Assembly (NCBI GenBank): GCA_963763485.1 | Contig: CAVXOW010000004.1 | Location: 496,001 to 560,000 of the forward strand | Origin: CAWCKS01 sp963763485 | GTDB lineage: Bacteria > Pseudomonadota > Alphaproteobacteria > Rhizobiales > Xanthobacteraceae | DNA: 64,000 bases | Reading direction: 5' to 3' | Shown here: piece by piece, positions 50,751-60,200 of the stretch | How positions within the stretch are numbered: the stretch's first letter is position 1 | Layout of the letters: each line of letters starts with the position of its first letter | Translations under genes and position numbers: made by a program | The notes under the pieces: model-generated | The model's input: the letters and a program-made list of their open reading frames with translations, nothing else | Told to the model about the DNA's origin: nothing | Databases searched by the model: none

Positions 50751-50797
50751 CATACATTGTATTTTATATACATACAATGTATGCGAACCGCCGTCAA
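50751..50797 (-). promoter_or_regulatory. Promoter with an inverted-repeat operator for the ribbon-helix-helix gene
   Basis: On the minus strand: TTGACG (50797-50792), 17 bp, TATGTA (50774-50769). A perfect inverted repeat with 12-bp arms, CATACATTGTAT (50751-50762) and ATACAATGTATG (50772-50783) on the + strand with a 9-bp gap, covers the -10 element and the start site. Binding here would block the polymerase. Confidence 0.7.
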
Positions 50798-50865
50798 GAA
50801 GGCCATCGGAGTGCTGCAACAAGAGGAGGGGCTCGGCGCAACCACCGAACGCGCGCCTACGCATG

Positions 50866-50901
50866 GAAAAAGGCCGGCGGCGTCGGGTGACGCGCCGGCC
50901 T
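50866..50901 (-). terminator. Rho-independent terminator after rplA
   Basis: On the minus strand AGGCCGGCG and CGCCGGCCT form a 9-bp stem followed by TTTTT. It lies 25 bp past the rplA stop and ends the secE-nusG-rplK-rplA transcript, so rplJ needs its own promoter. Confidence 0.85.
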
Positions 50902-50926
50902 GTTTCGTTTGCGTTAACGCAAGCGG

Positions 50927-51619
50927 TCAGTTGAACAGCGTCGACGGCTCGATCTTGAGGCCCGGGCCCATGGTCGAGGACACCGAGACGCGCTTGATGT
51001 AGGTGCCCTTGGAGCCGGCGGGCTTTGCCTTGGCGACCGCGTCGGCCAGCGCCTTGACGTTCTCGACCAGCTTGTCGGCCGTAAACGAGGCCTTGCCGAC
51101 GCCGGCATGGATGATGCCGGCCTTCTCGACACGGAACTCGACCGAGCCGCCCTTGGCGCCCTTCACGGCGTTGGTGACGTCCATGGTCACGGTGCCGATC
51201 TTCGGGTTCGGCATCAGGCCGCGCGGGCCCAGGACCTTACCGAGGCGGCCGACCAGCGGCATCATGTCGGGGGTCGCGATGCAGCGGTCGAAGTCGATGT
51301 TGCCGCCCTGCACCTTCTCGACGAGGTCTTCCGCGCCGACCACGTCGGCGCCGGCGGCCTTAGCCTCCTCCGCCTTCGGGCCGCGCGCGAACACGGCGAC
51401 CTTCAGCGTGCGGCCGGTGCCGTTCGGCAGCGTGACGACGCCGCGCACCATCTGGTCGGCGTGACGCGGATCGACGCCGAGGTTGATCGCGACCTCGATG
51501 GTCTCGTCGAACTTCGCCTTCGCCCGCTCCTTCACCAGCGCGATCGCCTCTGCAATCGTGTAGGCCTTGGCGGGATCGATGCCCTCGCGGGCCTTGGTGT
51601 AGCGCTTGTGATCAGCCAT
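50927..51619 (-). CDS. rplA: Ribosomal protein uL1
   Basis: uL1 forms the mobile L1 stalk and represses the rplK-rplA mRNA in E. coli. The 230-residue product begins DHKRYTKAREGIDPAKAYTI. It has RPRGLMPNPKIGTVT-type sequence (here LGPRGLMPNPKIGTVTMDVT) and the C-terminal KGTYIKRVSVSSTMGPGLKI. It starts 5 bp after rplK ends. Confidence 0.97.
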   Translation of the reverse strand: MADHKRYTKAREGIDPAKAYTIAEAIALVKERAKAKFDETIEVAINLGVDPRHADQMVRGVVTLPNGTGRTLKVAVFARGPKAEEAKAAGADVVGAEDLVEKVQGGNIDFDRCIATPDMMPLVGRLGKVLGPRGLMPNPKIGTVTMDVTNAVKGAKGGSVEFRVEKAGIIHAGVGKASFTADKLVENVKALADAVAKAKPAGSKGTYIKRVSVSSTMGPGLKIEPSTLFN

Positions 51620-51624
51620 GACAG

Positions 51625-52053
51625 TTACCCCACCACCTCAAGACCCATCGAACGTGCCGAGCCCTCGACCATCTTCATGGCCGACTCGACGGTGTCGCAG
51701 TTCAAATCCTTCATCTTGGCTTCCGCGATCTCGCGGACCTGCGCCTTGGTCACCTTGCCGGCCTTGTCGCGGCCGGGCGTCTTGGAGCCGGAGGTGATGT
51801 TCGCCGCCTTCTTCAGGAAGAAGGACATCGGCGAGGTGCGCATCTCGAAGGTGAACGAACGATCCTGGTAGATCGTGATCACGACCGGGATCGGCGCGTT
51901 CTTTTCCATCTTCTGGGTCTGGGCGTTGAATGCCTTGCAGAACTCCATGATGTTGAGGCCGCGCTGGCCGAGCGCGGGGCCGATCGGCGGCGACGGGTTG
52001 GCCGCGCCGGCCGGCACCTGAAGCTTCAGGTATCCGGTAATTTTCTTTGCCAT
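51625..52053 (-). CDS. rplK: Ribosomal protein uL11
   Basis: uL11 is part of the GTPase centre and is needed for RelA activation. The 142-residue product begins AKKITGYLKLQVPAGAANPS, has PPIGPALGQRGLNIMEFCKA and the C-terminal rRNA-binding domain (REIAEAKMKDLNCDTVESAM). It lies before rplA; a 268-bp spacer with a repeat separates it from nusG. Confidence 0.98.
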   Translation of the reverse strand: MAKKITGYLKLQVPAGAANPSPPIGPALGQRGLNIMEFCKAFNAQTQKMEKNAPIPVVITIYQDRSFTFEMRTSPMSFFLKKAANITSGSKTPGRDKAGKVTKAQVREIAEAKMKDLNCDTVESAMKMVEGSARSMGLEVVG

Positions 52054-52194
52054 TCTTTGTCACTCCTTAGCTGGCCCGGACATCCGGGCCTCGTTGCAAG
52101 GACCGTGGTGCGGATTTTTTCGATACGGCTGGCGACCGGATCGATGTCCTCCCACGGCGTTCACGGGAACGGCGGCTGCCGTTTCCGAATTTCT

Positions 52195-52300
52195 GTCATC
52201 CTTCGAGGCTCGCCTTCGGCTCGCACCTCAGGATGACGCTCAACTCATATCTCTCCCCGTCATCCTGAGGTGCCCGCGCAGCGGGCCTCGAAGGATGAAC
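52195..52300. repeat. Inverted pair of GTCATCCTTCGAGG-type repeats between nusG and rplK
   Basis: One copy runs from GTCATCCTTCGAGGC to CACCTCAGGATGAC (52195-52237), each forming a hairpin. The other, in opposite orientation, runs from GTCATCCTGAGGTGCCCGC to GGGCCTCGAAGGATGAAC (52259-52300). They are related to the CTCATCCTTCGAGACGC family. They lie within the transcribed spacer of the operon. Confidence 0.75.
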
Positions 52301-52321
52301 GGCCCCCCTTATACCGAATTC

Positions 52322-52879
52322 CTAAACCTTCTCCACCTGGCCGAATTCGAGCTCGACCGGGGTGGCGCGGCCGAAGATCGAAACGGCGACCTTCACGCGC
52401 GAACGCGCCTCGTCGATTTCCTCGACCACGCCCGAGAACGAGGCGAACGGACCGTCCGCGACGCGGACGTTCTCGCCGATCTCGAACGACACCGACGGCT
52501 TCGGCCGCTCCACGCCCTCCTGCACCTGGTGCAGGATGCGCATCGCCTCGGATTCCGAAATCGGCATCGGCTTGTTATCGGCGCCGAGGAAGCCGGTGAC
52601 CTTCGGCGTGTTCTTGATCAGGTGAAACGCTTCGTCGGTCAGGTTCATCTTCACCAGCACGTAGCCCGGGAAGAATTTCCGCTCGGTGTCGACCTTGCGG
52701 CCCCGGCGCACCTCGGTGACCTTTTCAGTCGGCACCAGCACCTGCTCGAACTCCTCTTCGAGGCCGCGCTGCTTGGCCTGCTCGCGAATCAACTCGGCAA
52801 CCTTCTTCTCGAAGTTCGAATAGGCGTGAACGATGTACCAGCGCTTGTCCTTCAGCGCTGTCGTCAGTGAGCCGTTCAT
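52322..52879 (-). CDS. nusG: Transcription termination/antitermination factor NusG
   Basis: NusG binds RNA polymerase, reduces pausing and links it to Rho or to the ribosome. The 185-residue product has the NGN domain (RWYIVHAYSNFEKKVAELIR and FFPGYVLVKMNLTDEAFHLI) and a C-terminal KOW domain (IGENVRVADGPFASFSGVVE). Its ATG overlaps the secE stop (ATGA). Confidence 0.97.
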   Translation of the reverse strand: MNGSLTTALKDKRWYIVHAYSNFEKKVAELIREQAKQRGLEEEFEQVLVPTEKVTEVRRGRKVDTERKFFPGYVLVKMNLTDEAFHLIKNTPKVTGFLGADNKPMPISESEAMRILHQVQEGVERPKPSVSFEIGENVRVADGPFASFSGVVEEIDEARSRVKVAVSIFGRATPVELEFGQVEKV

Positions 52880-53067
52880 GTGTGAATCCGCAAAATGGTC
52901 GTGACGACGAGCCGGATCAGCTGGTCAGCGAAAAAGAAGAAGATCGACGACAAGCCCACCATCACGAACACCATGATCGTCGTGATCATGGTTTCGCGGC
53001 GCGACGGCCAGGTCACCTTCTGGGTCTCCGAGCGCACCTCTTGTGCGAACTTGAACGGGCTTTCCAT
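52876..53067 (-). CDS. secE: Protein translocase subunit SecE
   Basis: SecE clamps SecY in the inner membrane. The 63-residue product is the short, single-helix type of alphaproteobacteria: an amphipathic part FKFAQEVRSETQKVTWPSRR and one membrane segment (TTIMVFVMVGLSSIFFFFA). It is coupled to nusG by an ATGA overlap. With two SecY proteins encoded in this window, it may serve both. Confidence 0.95.
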   Translation of the reverse strand: MESPFKFAQEVRSETQKVTWPSRRETMITTIMVFVMVGLSSIFFFFADQLIRLVVTTILRIHT

Positions 53068-53506
53068 CTGGGTCTGCTTGCTTCGCTTTGCGTCGTTCGA
53101 ATGGGTTGGTTTTGGCGCCAGTTCCCCAAGGGCCTGACATCTACATAAGGCTTCCCGCGCCCGCCTTAAATCTTAAGGACGAGGCCTCGGGGCCTGATTT
53201 TGGGGGCAAATTGCCGCGTCGGAAGTCCGGTTATCAAACGGGCCGAACGCGAGTGACCGCTTGGTACTGCGAAGGGGGCAAAAGGTCAAGGTAGGGGCGT
53301 GAACCCGTAGATGGGGTCCCCGAGCGCATCCGAAACATGCCGGAAAAATCGGGTGGGGAGGGAATTTTTCGCGGCGTCGCCCGGTCAACTCATTGGGGGC
53401 TCTTAACCAGCAACCGCGACGCGCGTCTGCACGACCTCTCGGCCATTGCCGCCCTGAGCGAAAACGAAGGCTGTCAAAGCCCTTTTGAGTGAAAGGTTCC
53501 TCGGAA
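53068..53506. other. Non-coding region between secE and the repeat protein
   Basis: The 439 bp separate two divergent genes and should hold both promoters. On the minus strand TTAAGG, 16 bp, TATGTA lies about 75 bp before secE, a weak candidate. I looked for the tRNA-Trp gene that often precedes secE and did not find one in this stretch. Confidence 0.5.
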
Positions 53507-55723
53507 ATGCCCACGAAGTTTCTCGGTTCTGACTTCCAGATCAACGTCCTCAACAGCGGCATCGACGGCCTCGCAGGCAGCCAGCAGCTTCCGATGGTCA
53601 CCGCGCTGAGCGACGGCCGGTTTGCCGTCGTCTACCAGGATGACGTCGCAGGCAGCCTTCTCAACAGAGCGCCTATAGCAGCCGTCTTCAACGCCGACGG
53701 CACAACGTCGAGCGCTTTCATCAGGGTCAACGGGTTTGCTCAACAGCAGACCCAGCCGCAGGTTGCGGCGCTGCCCGATGGCGGCTTTGGCGTGGTATTC
53801 ACCAGCAACAATCACCTCGACGGCTTGGCGGATCCGAACCCGAACAACATCTTCTATCAGCGGCTCAACGCCAATGGCACGATCAGCGGCGCTCCGCTGG
53901 CGATCGGTGATTTCGACGGCGGCGCTGGCCATGACAAGCTCTTCAATCCGGCGATCGCGACGCTGTCGACCGGCCGCCAGATTGTGGTGTTTCAACGGAC
54001 CTACGACGCCTCATTCGGCGACGAGGACGTCTGCTTCAATGTCGTCAGCGCGAACGGGCTGACAACGGAATTCGCCGCGAACGTGCCGGAGAACGTTGCG
54101 TCCAGCACTTCTTATGAGGCCGATCCGGCGGTGGCGGCGATCGGCAGCACGGCCCTGATCATTTACGAGGACGCGGCCGGCACGATCATCAGCAGCCGCA
54201 ACATCTCCGCGCGCCTGTTCGACGATGGGACCAACAGATTCGGCGCAGCATTCACGATCGCTGATCACGCCAATCCGTTGTTCCAAGCGAAGATCACAGC
54301 ACTTGATGACCATCGCTATGCGATCGTCTACGTGGACACCGGCGCCACCTGGGAGATCTTCGGCAAGATCTACGACACCTCGGGCGGCGGCTCGCTGTCG
54401 GCCGAGTTCCAGATCGACCAGCCGGCTGGCCCGGGTACATTTAACCAGCTGCCATCGATCGCGACGACCGCCGATGGCGGGTTCCTCGTTACCTGGAGCA
54501 GGTTTGACGGCACCCAATATGACGTGGCGGCGCGGCGCTTCAACAGTGACGGCGTCGCGATGGGCCGGCAGTTCATCGTCAACCACCTGACCGATAATTA
54601 TCAGCTCAATTCGTCGGTCGCAGTCAGCGGCGCCAACGCCTTCTTCGACTGGACCGACTCGGCGTCGCGGCCGGGCGACACCTCGCCGACCAGCGTGCGC
54701 GGCCAGGTCATGAGCCTGACCACGCCACCCGACTTCAACGACAACGGCGTAAGCGACATCCTGTGGCGCAACGGAAGCGGAGCCCTCGCAGTCTGGGACA
54801 TGAACAAGTCCGGCGCGATCGGCTCCGGCGGGTTTGTGACCTCCGCCGGCGCCATCGTCGCCCCCGACGCCTCCTACAGTGTCGCCGCGATCAGCGATTT
54901 TAGCGGCGACGGTCGCGCCGACGTGCTCTGGCGCAACACCTCGGGCGCGCTGATCGAATGGCTGATGAACGGCTCGGTCATTGCGCAGAGTTCGTACGTG
55001 ACTTCGGGCGGTACGCCCGTGAACCCCGATCCGTCCTGGAGTTTCCTCGGCGCCGGCGACTTCAACGGCGACGGCATGAGCGACATGCTGTGGCGCAATG
55101 CCTCCGGCGAGATCGCCGAGTGGCAGATGAACGGCACGGTGATCGCGGGCAGCGGCGACCTCAACGCCGGCGGCGGCGCCGTCTTTCTCGGTGCGGCATG
55201 GAGCGTCGCCGGCATCGGCGACTTCAACGGCGACGGCAAGTCCGACATCATCTGGCGCAATGCCTCCGGCGAAGTCGCCGAATGGCAGATGAACGGCTCG
55301 ACCATCATCGGCAGCAACGACCTCAATGCCGGCGGGGTTGCGGTCGCGCCAGCGGCGAACTGGAGCGTCGCCGGCGTCGGCGATTTCAACGCCGACGGCA
55401 ACGCCGACCTGTTGTGGCGCGACAGCAGTTCGGGCGCGCTGGTGGAATGGCTGATGAACGGCTCCAGCATTATCGGCAGCGGCTCGGTGACGTCGGGCAG
55501 CACGCCGGTCAATCCCGATCCGTCGTGGCATGTGGTGGAGATCGGCGACTTCAACGGCGACGCGCGCGCCGACATTCTCTGGCGCAACGACTCTGGCGCG
55601 ATCGCGGAGTGGTTCATGAAGGGCACCGCGATCGTCGGAACGGCGACCCCATCCTCCGGCGGCGCGGCGGTCACGCCCGATGCCAGCTGGCAGATCCAGG
55701 CCAAGCCGACGGATTTTGCTTAA
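53507..55723 (+). CDS. Large FG-GAP/VCBS-type repeat protein, probably extracellular
   Basis: A 738-residue protein. The N-terminal 400 residues have a repeated beta-propeller-like pattern (LPMVTALSDGRFAVVYQDD and PQVAALPDGGFGVVFTSN; later PSIATTADGGFLVTWSRFDG). From about residue 405 there are about five further repeats of roughly 64 residues, each with a Ca-binding-like DFNGDGKSDIIWRNASGEVA type start and AEWQMNG. No signal peptide is visible, which suggests type I export, but no RTX nonapeptide is seen. The ATG at 53507 fits the start of related proteins (PTKFLGSDFQINV); a GTG lies at 53489. Function is likely adhesion or surface binding. Confidence 0.75.
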   Translation: MPTKFLGSDFQINVLNSGIDGLAGSQQLPMVTALSDGRFAVVYQDDVAGSLLNRAPIAAVFNADGTTSSAFIRVNGFAQQQTQPQVAALPDGGFGVVFTSNNHLDGLADPNPNNIFYQRLNANGTISGAPLAIGDFDGGAGHDKLFNPAIATLSTGRQIVVFQRTYDASFGDEDVCFNVVSANGLTTEFAANVPENVASSTSYEADPAVAAIGSTALIIYEDAAGTIISSRNISARLFDDGTNRFGAAFTIADHANPLFQAKITALDDHRYAIVYVDTGATWEIFGKIYDTSGGGSLSAEFQIDQPAGPGTFNQLPSIATTADGGFLVTWSRFDGTQYDVAARRFNSDGVAMGRQFIVNHLTDNYQLNSSVAVSGANAFFDWTDSASRPGDTSPTSVRGQVMSLTTPPDFNDNGVSDILWRNGSGALAVWDMNKSGAIGSGGFVTSAGAIVAPDASYSVAAISDFSGDGRADVLWRNTSGALIEWLMNGSVIAQSSYVTSGGTPVNPDPSWSFLGAGDFNGDGMSDMLWRNASGEIAEWQMNGTVIAGSGDLNAGGGAVFLGAAWSVAGIGDFNGDGKSDIIWRNASGEVAEWQMNGSTIIGSNDLNAGGVAVAPAANWSVAGVGDFNADGNADLLWRDSSSGALVEWLMNGSSIIGSGSVTSGSTPVNPDPSWHVVEIGDFNGDARADILWRNDSGAIAEWFMKGTAIVGTATPSSGGAAVTPDASWQIQAKPTDFA

Positions 55724-55809
55724 CAAGCCGTTCGCAGATGCTCCTCAATCTGAGGAGAGATGCACAACACCTCGACCTCCCAGCCCTCCGGCGCCGAACA
55801 TGTTGGGGG

Positions 55810-55853
55810 CCTCATCCTTCGAGACGCGGCTTCGCCGCTCCTCAGGATGAGGA
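55810..55853. repeat. CTCATCCTTCGAGACGC-type hairpin repeat
   Basis: A single hairpin: CCTCATCCTTCGAGACGCGG with CCGCTCCTCAGGATGAGG, loop CTTCG. It lies between the convergent repeat-protein and aminotransferase genes and may act as a transcription end. Confidence 0.75.
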
Positions 55854-55891
55854 GAGAGTTCGCGTTGCTTGTCAAACTGTGCTCGACAGCC

Positions 55892-57100
55892 CTACCCCGC
55901 CGCCCTGCCCGCCGTCCGCTCGGATGCAGCGCCTCGCCCCGTCAGGACCGCCATGGCGGCGTCGACACCGCCCTTGGCGTGGGGAATGCGGGCGAGTTCG
56001 AGGCCCATCTCGACGCCTGACAGCGTTCCCATCAGCATGAGGTCATTGAAGTGGCCGAGGTGGCCGATGCGGAACACCTTGCCCTTGACCTTCGACAAGC
56101 CGGTGCCGAGCGACATGTCGAATTTGTCCAAGCACCACCTGGCGGAATGCGTCGGCGTCGTGACCTTGCGGCATCAATACGCCGGTCAGTGAATCCGAAT
56201 ACGCGCGCGGATCCTGGCACCAGACCTCGAGGCCCCACGCGGTGACACGCGGCACGCGTTGCCGCCGAGTGGCGCTGGTGGCGCTTCAAGACGTTGTCGA
56301 GGCCTTCCTCCTCGAGCATCGCGATCGCCGCCTGCAGGCCGAACAAGAGGTTGGTCGCCGGCGTATAGGGCCACGAGCCCTGCTTGTTGGCTGCGATGAT
56401 CTCCTGCCAGTCCCAGTAGGAGCGCATCGTCGTGGAGTGACTTGGCCACGGCGAGCGCCTTATCCGAGATCGCGTTGAAGCCGAGCCCCGGCGGCAGCAT
56501 CAGGCCCTTCTGCGAGCCGCAGACGGTGACATCGATGCCCCAGGCGTCGTGCTCGTACGGCAGCGAGCCGAGGCCGGAGATGGTGTCGACCATCAACAGC
56601 GCCGGATGTTTTGTGCGGTCGAGGAGGCTGCGGACGTCCTGCGGATGGGTGACGCAGCCCGTTGAAGTCTCGTTGTGCACGACCATCACGGCCTTGATCT
56701 TGTGGCTGCGGTCGGCGGCGAGCTTTGATTCGATCGCGGCGATATCGGCGCCGTGGCGCCAATCGCCGGGAACGAAGTCGACCTCGACCTTGAATTTGTT
56801 CGCGAGGTTCTTCCACAGTGTCGCGAAGTGGCCGGTCTCGGCCATCAGCACGGTATCCCCGGGCGCCAGCGTGTTGACGATCGCGGCCTCCCACGCGCCG
56901 GTGCCCGACGATGGATAGATGATGACGGGGCTTTTGGTCCTGAAGATTCTCTTGATCCCGGCCAGCACGCCGTGGGCGAGCTCGACGAACTCCGGCCCGC
57001 GATGATCGATGGTCGGCTGGTCGATCGCGCGCAGCACGCGGTCGGGCACATTGGTGGGCCCGGGGATTTGCAGGAAATGTCGTCCGGAGTGGATGGCCAT
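55892..57100 (-). pseudogene. Serine-glyoxylate/alanine-glyoxylate-type aminotransferase, three frameshifts
   Basis: The pieces together make a class V PLP aminotransferase of about 400 residues. The first frame, from the ATG at 57100, has HFLQIPGPTNVPDRVLRAID, GTGAWEAAIVNTLAPGD, and the cofactor Lys region DVTVCGSQKGLMLPPGLGF. It then shifts near 56430 to RSYWDWQEIIAANKQGSWPY, near 56249 to VTAWGLEVWCQDPRAYSD, and near 56133 to DKFDMSLGTGLSKVKGKVFR. Each is repaired by removing one base; no stop codon remains. A true pseudogene is possible, but errors like that in rpoB are likelier. Such enzymes act in glyoxylate and C1 metabolism. It diverges from the dehydrogenase gene at 57297. Confidence 0.78.
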
Positions 57101-57200
57101 GGCGGGGCTCGCGGGGTGATCGAGAAACTGACAAAAGCATAGCATCCCCTGATGCAATTGTCCGGCTATGCCGTTGTGTTCCCACGCCAGCCAACTACTC

Positions 57201-57295
57201 TCCCGCTCATTCCCGCGAAAGCGGGAATCCAGAAAGCCGCCTGGCACGGCATGTTTGGCAAAAACTGGATCCCCGCGTCCGCGGGGATGAGCGGA
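57201..57295. repeat. Palindromic repeat between divergent genes (CATTCCCGCGAAAGCGGGAAT type)
   Basis: Two hairpins, ATTCCCGC/GCGGGAAT with loop GAAA and ATCCCCGC/GCGGGGAT with loop GTCC, are bounded by CCCGCTC and GAGCGG. It fills nearly all of the spacer between the divergent aminotransferase and dehydrogenase, and its end abuts the dehydrogenase start. Confidence 0.7.
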
Positions 57296-57296
57296 G

Positions 57297-60200
57297 ATGG
57301 GAAGCGCTCCTCGTAGCAAAACCGACACCGCCGCCCTCGCCGCAAAGCTGCGCGCGAGGTGACGGGCGACGTGTGGTTCGACGCCTTCAACCGCGGGCGC
57401 TATGCGACGGACGCCTCGCATTACCAGATCATGCCTGCCGGCGTCGTGGTGCCGCGCACCATGGACGAGGCGCTGCGCACGCTTAGCCTCGCGCGCGACG
57501 AGGGCTTTACCGTCACGCCGCGCGGCGGCGGCACCTCGCAATGCGGCCAGACCATCAATTCCGGCATCGTGGTCGATTTCTCAAAACACCTGAACAAGCT
57601 GATCTCGCTCGACGTCGCGAACCGCTCGTGCGTGGTCGAGCCCGGCATCGTGCTCGACGACCTCAATCGCCAACTCAAGGCCCACGGCCTGTGGTTTCCG
57701 GTCGACGTCTCCACCGCCTCGCGGGCGACGATCGGCGGCATGGCCGGCAACAATTCCTGCGGCGGCCGCTCGCTGCGCTACGGCACCATGCGCGACAATA
57801 CGCTTGCGATTGACGCCGCGCTGGCCGATGGCCGCGTGCTGCACTTTGGTCAGCTTGCGGCGGACAACAGCGAAAAACTCTTTGCCGACATGCTGGCGCT
57901 GGGCGCACGCGAGCAGGACGAGATCCGCGACAAATTCCCGAAGGTGCAAAGACGAGTCGGCGGCTACAATCTCGATGCGCTGATCCCCTCCAACGCGCCT
58001 AACAACATCGCGCATCTGCTGGTCGGCTCCGAAGGCACCCTCGCCTTCTCGACGCAAGATCGAGCTGAAGCTGTGGCCGGTGATCCGCAACAAGGTGCTG
58101 GGCGTCTGTCACTTCGGCAGTTTTTACCAGGCGATGGATGCGACCCAGCACCTCGTCAAACTGAAGCCGATCGCGGTCGAGCTGGTCGACCGCACCATGC
58201 TCGCGCTCGGCCGCGACATCGCGATGTTCAAGCCGGTGATCGCGCAGGCCGTGCGCGGCGATCCCGACTGCATCCTCGTCGTCGAGTTCGCCGAGGAAGA
58301 CCAGGACGAGAATCTGCGCCGGCTGAAGCAGCTCGGCGAGCTGATGGGTGACCTCGGCTTTGGCTGGGACCAGCGACGTGAAAAATGGGGCGGTGTGGTC
58401 GAGATCATCGAACCCGCCCTGCAGGCCGCGATCGCCGACTTCCGCGCGGCCGGCCTCAACGTGATGATGTCGATGAAGCAGGACGGCAAGCCGGTGTCGT
58501 TCGTCGAGGACTGCGCGGTGCCGCTGCCGCACCTGGCCGATTACACCGCGCGGCTGAACGCGATTTTTGCCAGGCATGGCACCCAGGGCACGATGTACGC
58601 GCACGCCTCCGAAGGCTGCCTGCATGTGCGCCCGGTGCTCAACCTCCGGCTCGAAAAGGACGTACGCGCGATGCGCGCCATCGCCGAAGAGACCTTTGCG
58701 ATGGTGCGCGAATACAAGGGCTCGCATTCCGGCGAGCATGGCGACGGCATCGTGCGCTCGGAATTCCACGCGCAGATGTTCGGGCCGCAGCTCGTCGCGG
58801 ATTTCAAGGAGGTCAAGCAGCGCTTCGATCCCGACGGCGTGCTGAACCCCGGCAAGATCGTCGATGCCCCGCGCATGGACGACCGCACGCTGTTTCGCTA
58901 TCCGCCGGATTATCGCGTCGCGCCGCTGACGACCAAGCTCGACTGGTCGGCCTATCCGGGCGCCGGAAACGGTTTCCAGGGCGCGGTCGAGATGTGCAAC
59001 AACAACGGCGCCTGCCGCAAGCTCGAGGGCGGCGTGATGTGCCCGTCCTATCGCGTCACCCGCGAGGAGGAGCATGTGACGCGCGGGCGTGCCAATACGT
59101 TGCGGCTCGCGATCTCGGGCCAGCTCGGGCCGGACGCGTTGACGTCGGACGGCGTGAACGATGCGCTGAAACTGTGCGTCTCCTGCAAGGCCTGCCGCCA
59201 CGAATGCCCTGTTGGTGTCGACATGGCGAAGATGAAGATCGAGGTATTGGCCGCACGCGCTGAGAAGCACGGGCTGTCGTTGCGCGATCGGGCGATTGGC
59301 TACCTGCCGCGCTATGCCGGGCTGGCGTCGCGGTTTGCCGGATTGGCAAACGCGCGGAACGGCAGCGCGGTGTTGCGGAGGGCATTCGAGACGTTTGGCG
59401 GGATTTCCGCGCGGCGAAAGTTGCCAGAATGGCGGTACAACACCTTTAATCCTGAATTTGATGTCGTCGACGCGAATACAGCCGCGTCATGGCCGGGCTT
59501 GTCCCGGCCATCCACGTCTTCTTCCGGGAGCCGCCATAAAACGTGGATGCCCGGCACAAGGCCGGGCATGACGGAGGAAGTGGATGCGTCGTCGTTCGAC
59601 GGCCGAGAGGTCGTGCTGTTCGCCGACACTTTCAACCGCCATTTCGAGCGCGAGAATCTCGACGCCGCGCTGCAGGTGCTGGTCAAAGGCGGCTATCGCG
59701 TCCACCTGCCGAAGCCGGCCGGCGGCGTTCGGCCATTATGCTGCGGCCGAACTTTCCTGAGCGCCGGGCTGGTGGACGAAGCGCGCGCCGAGCTCGACCG
59801 GTTGGTCAGCGCGTTCGCGCCGTTTGCCGCACGAGGCGTTGACATCATCGGGCTCGAGCCGAGCTGCCTGCTGACGCTGCGAGACGAGTTGCTGTCGCTG
59901 CGCGCCGATGACGACGCCAAACGCATCAGCGATCACGCGCTGCTGTTCGAGGAATTCCTGGTGCGCGAAGCACAAAACGGCAAGCTAAGCCTGCCGCTCA
60001 AGCCGCTCGCGCGGAAGAAAGCAATCGTGCACGGCCACTGCCACCAGAAATCGTTCGGCGCATTCGACGCGGTGGCGCAGGCGCTGCGCCTGATCCCCGA
60101 GCTGCAAGTCGAGACCATCGAGTTCGAGCTGCTGCGGCATGGCCGGTGCGTTCGGCTACGGTGCCGATACCTATGATGTCTCGATACAAATGGCGGAGGC

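Noticed and set aside
50757..51002. 81-residue + strand frame over the operator and the rplA terminator
   Set aside because: It covers the inverted repeat, the terminator and the end of rplA, and has no protein-like conservation.
53068..53506. tRNA-Trp gene upstream of secE
   Set aside because: GTTCGAAT occurs near 53094, but there is no acceptor stem, anticodon arm or CCA-adjacent pairing around it.
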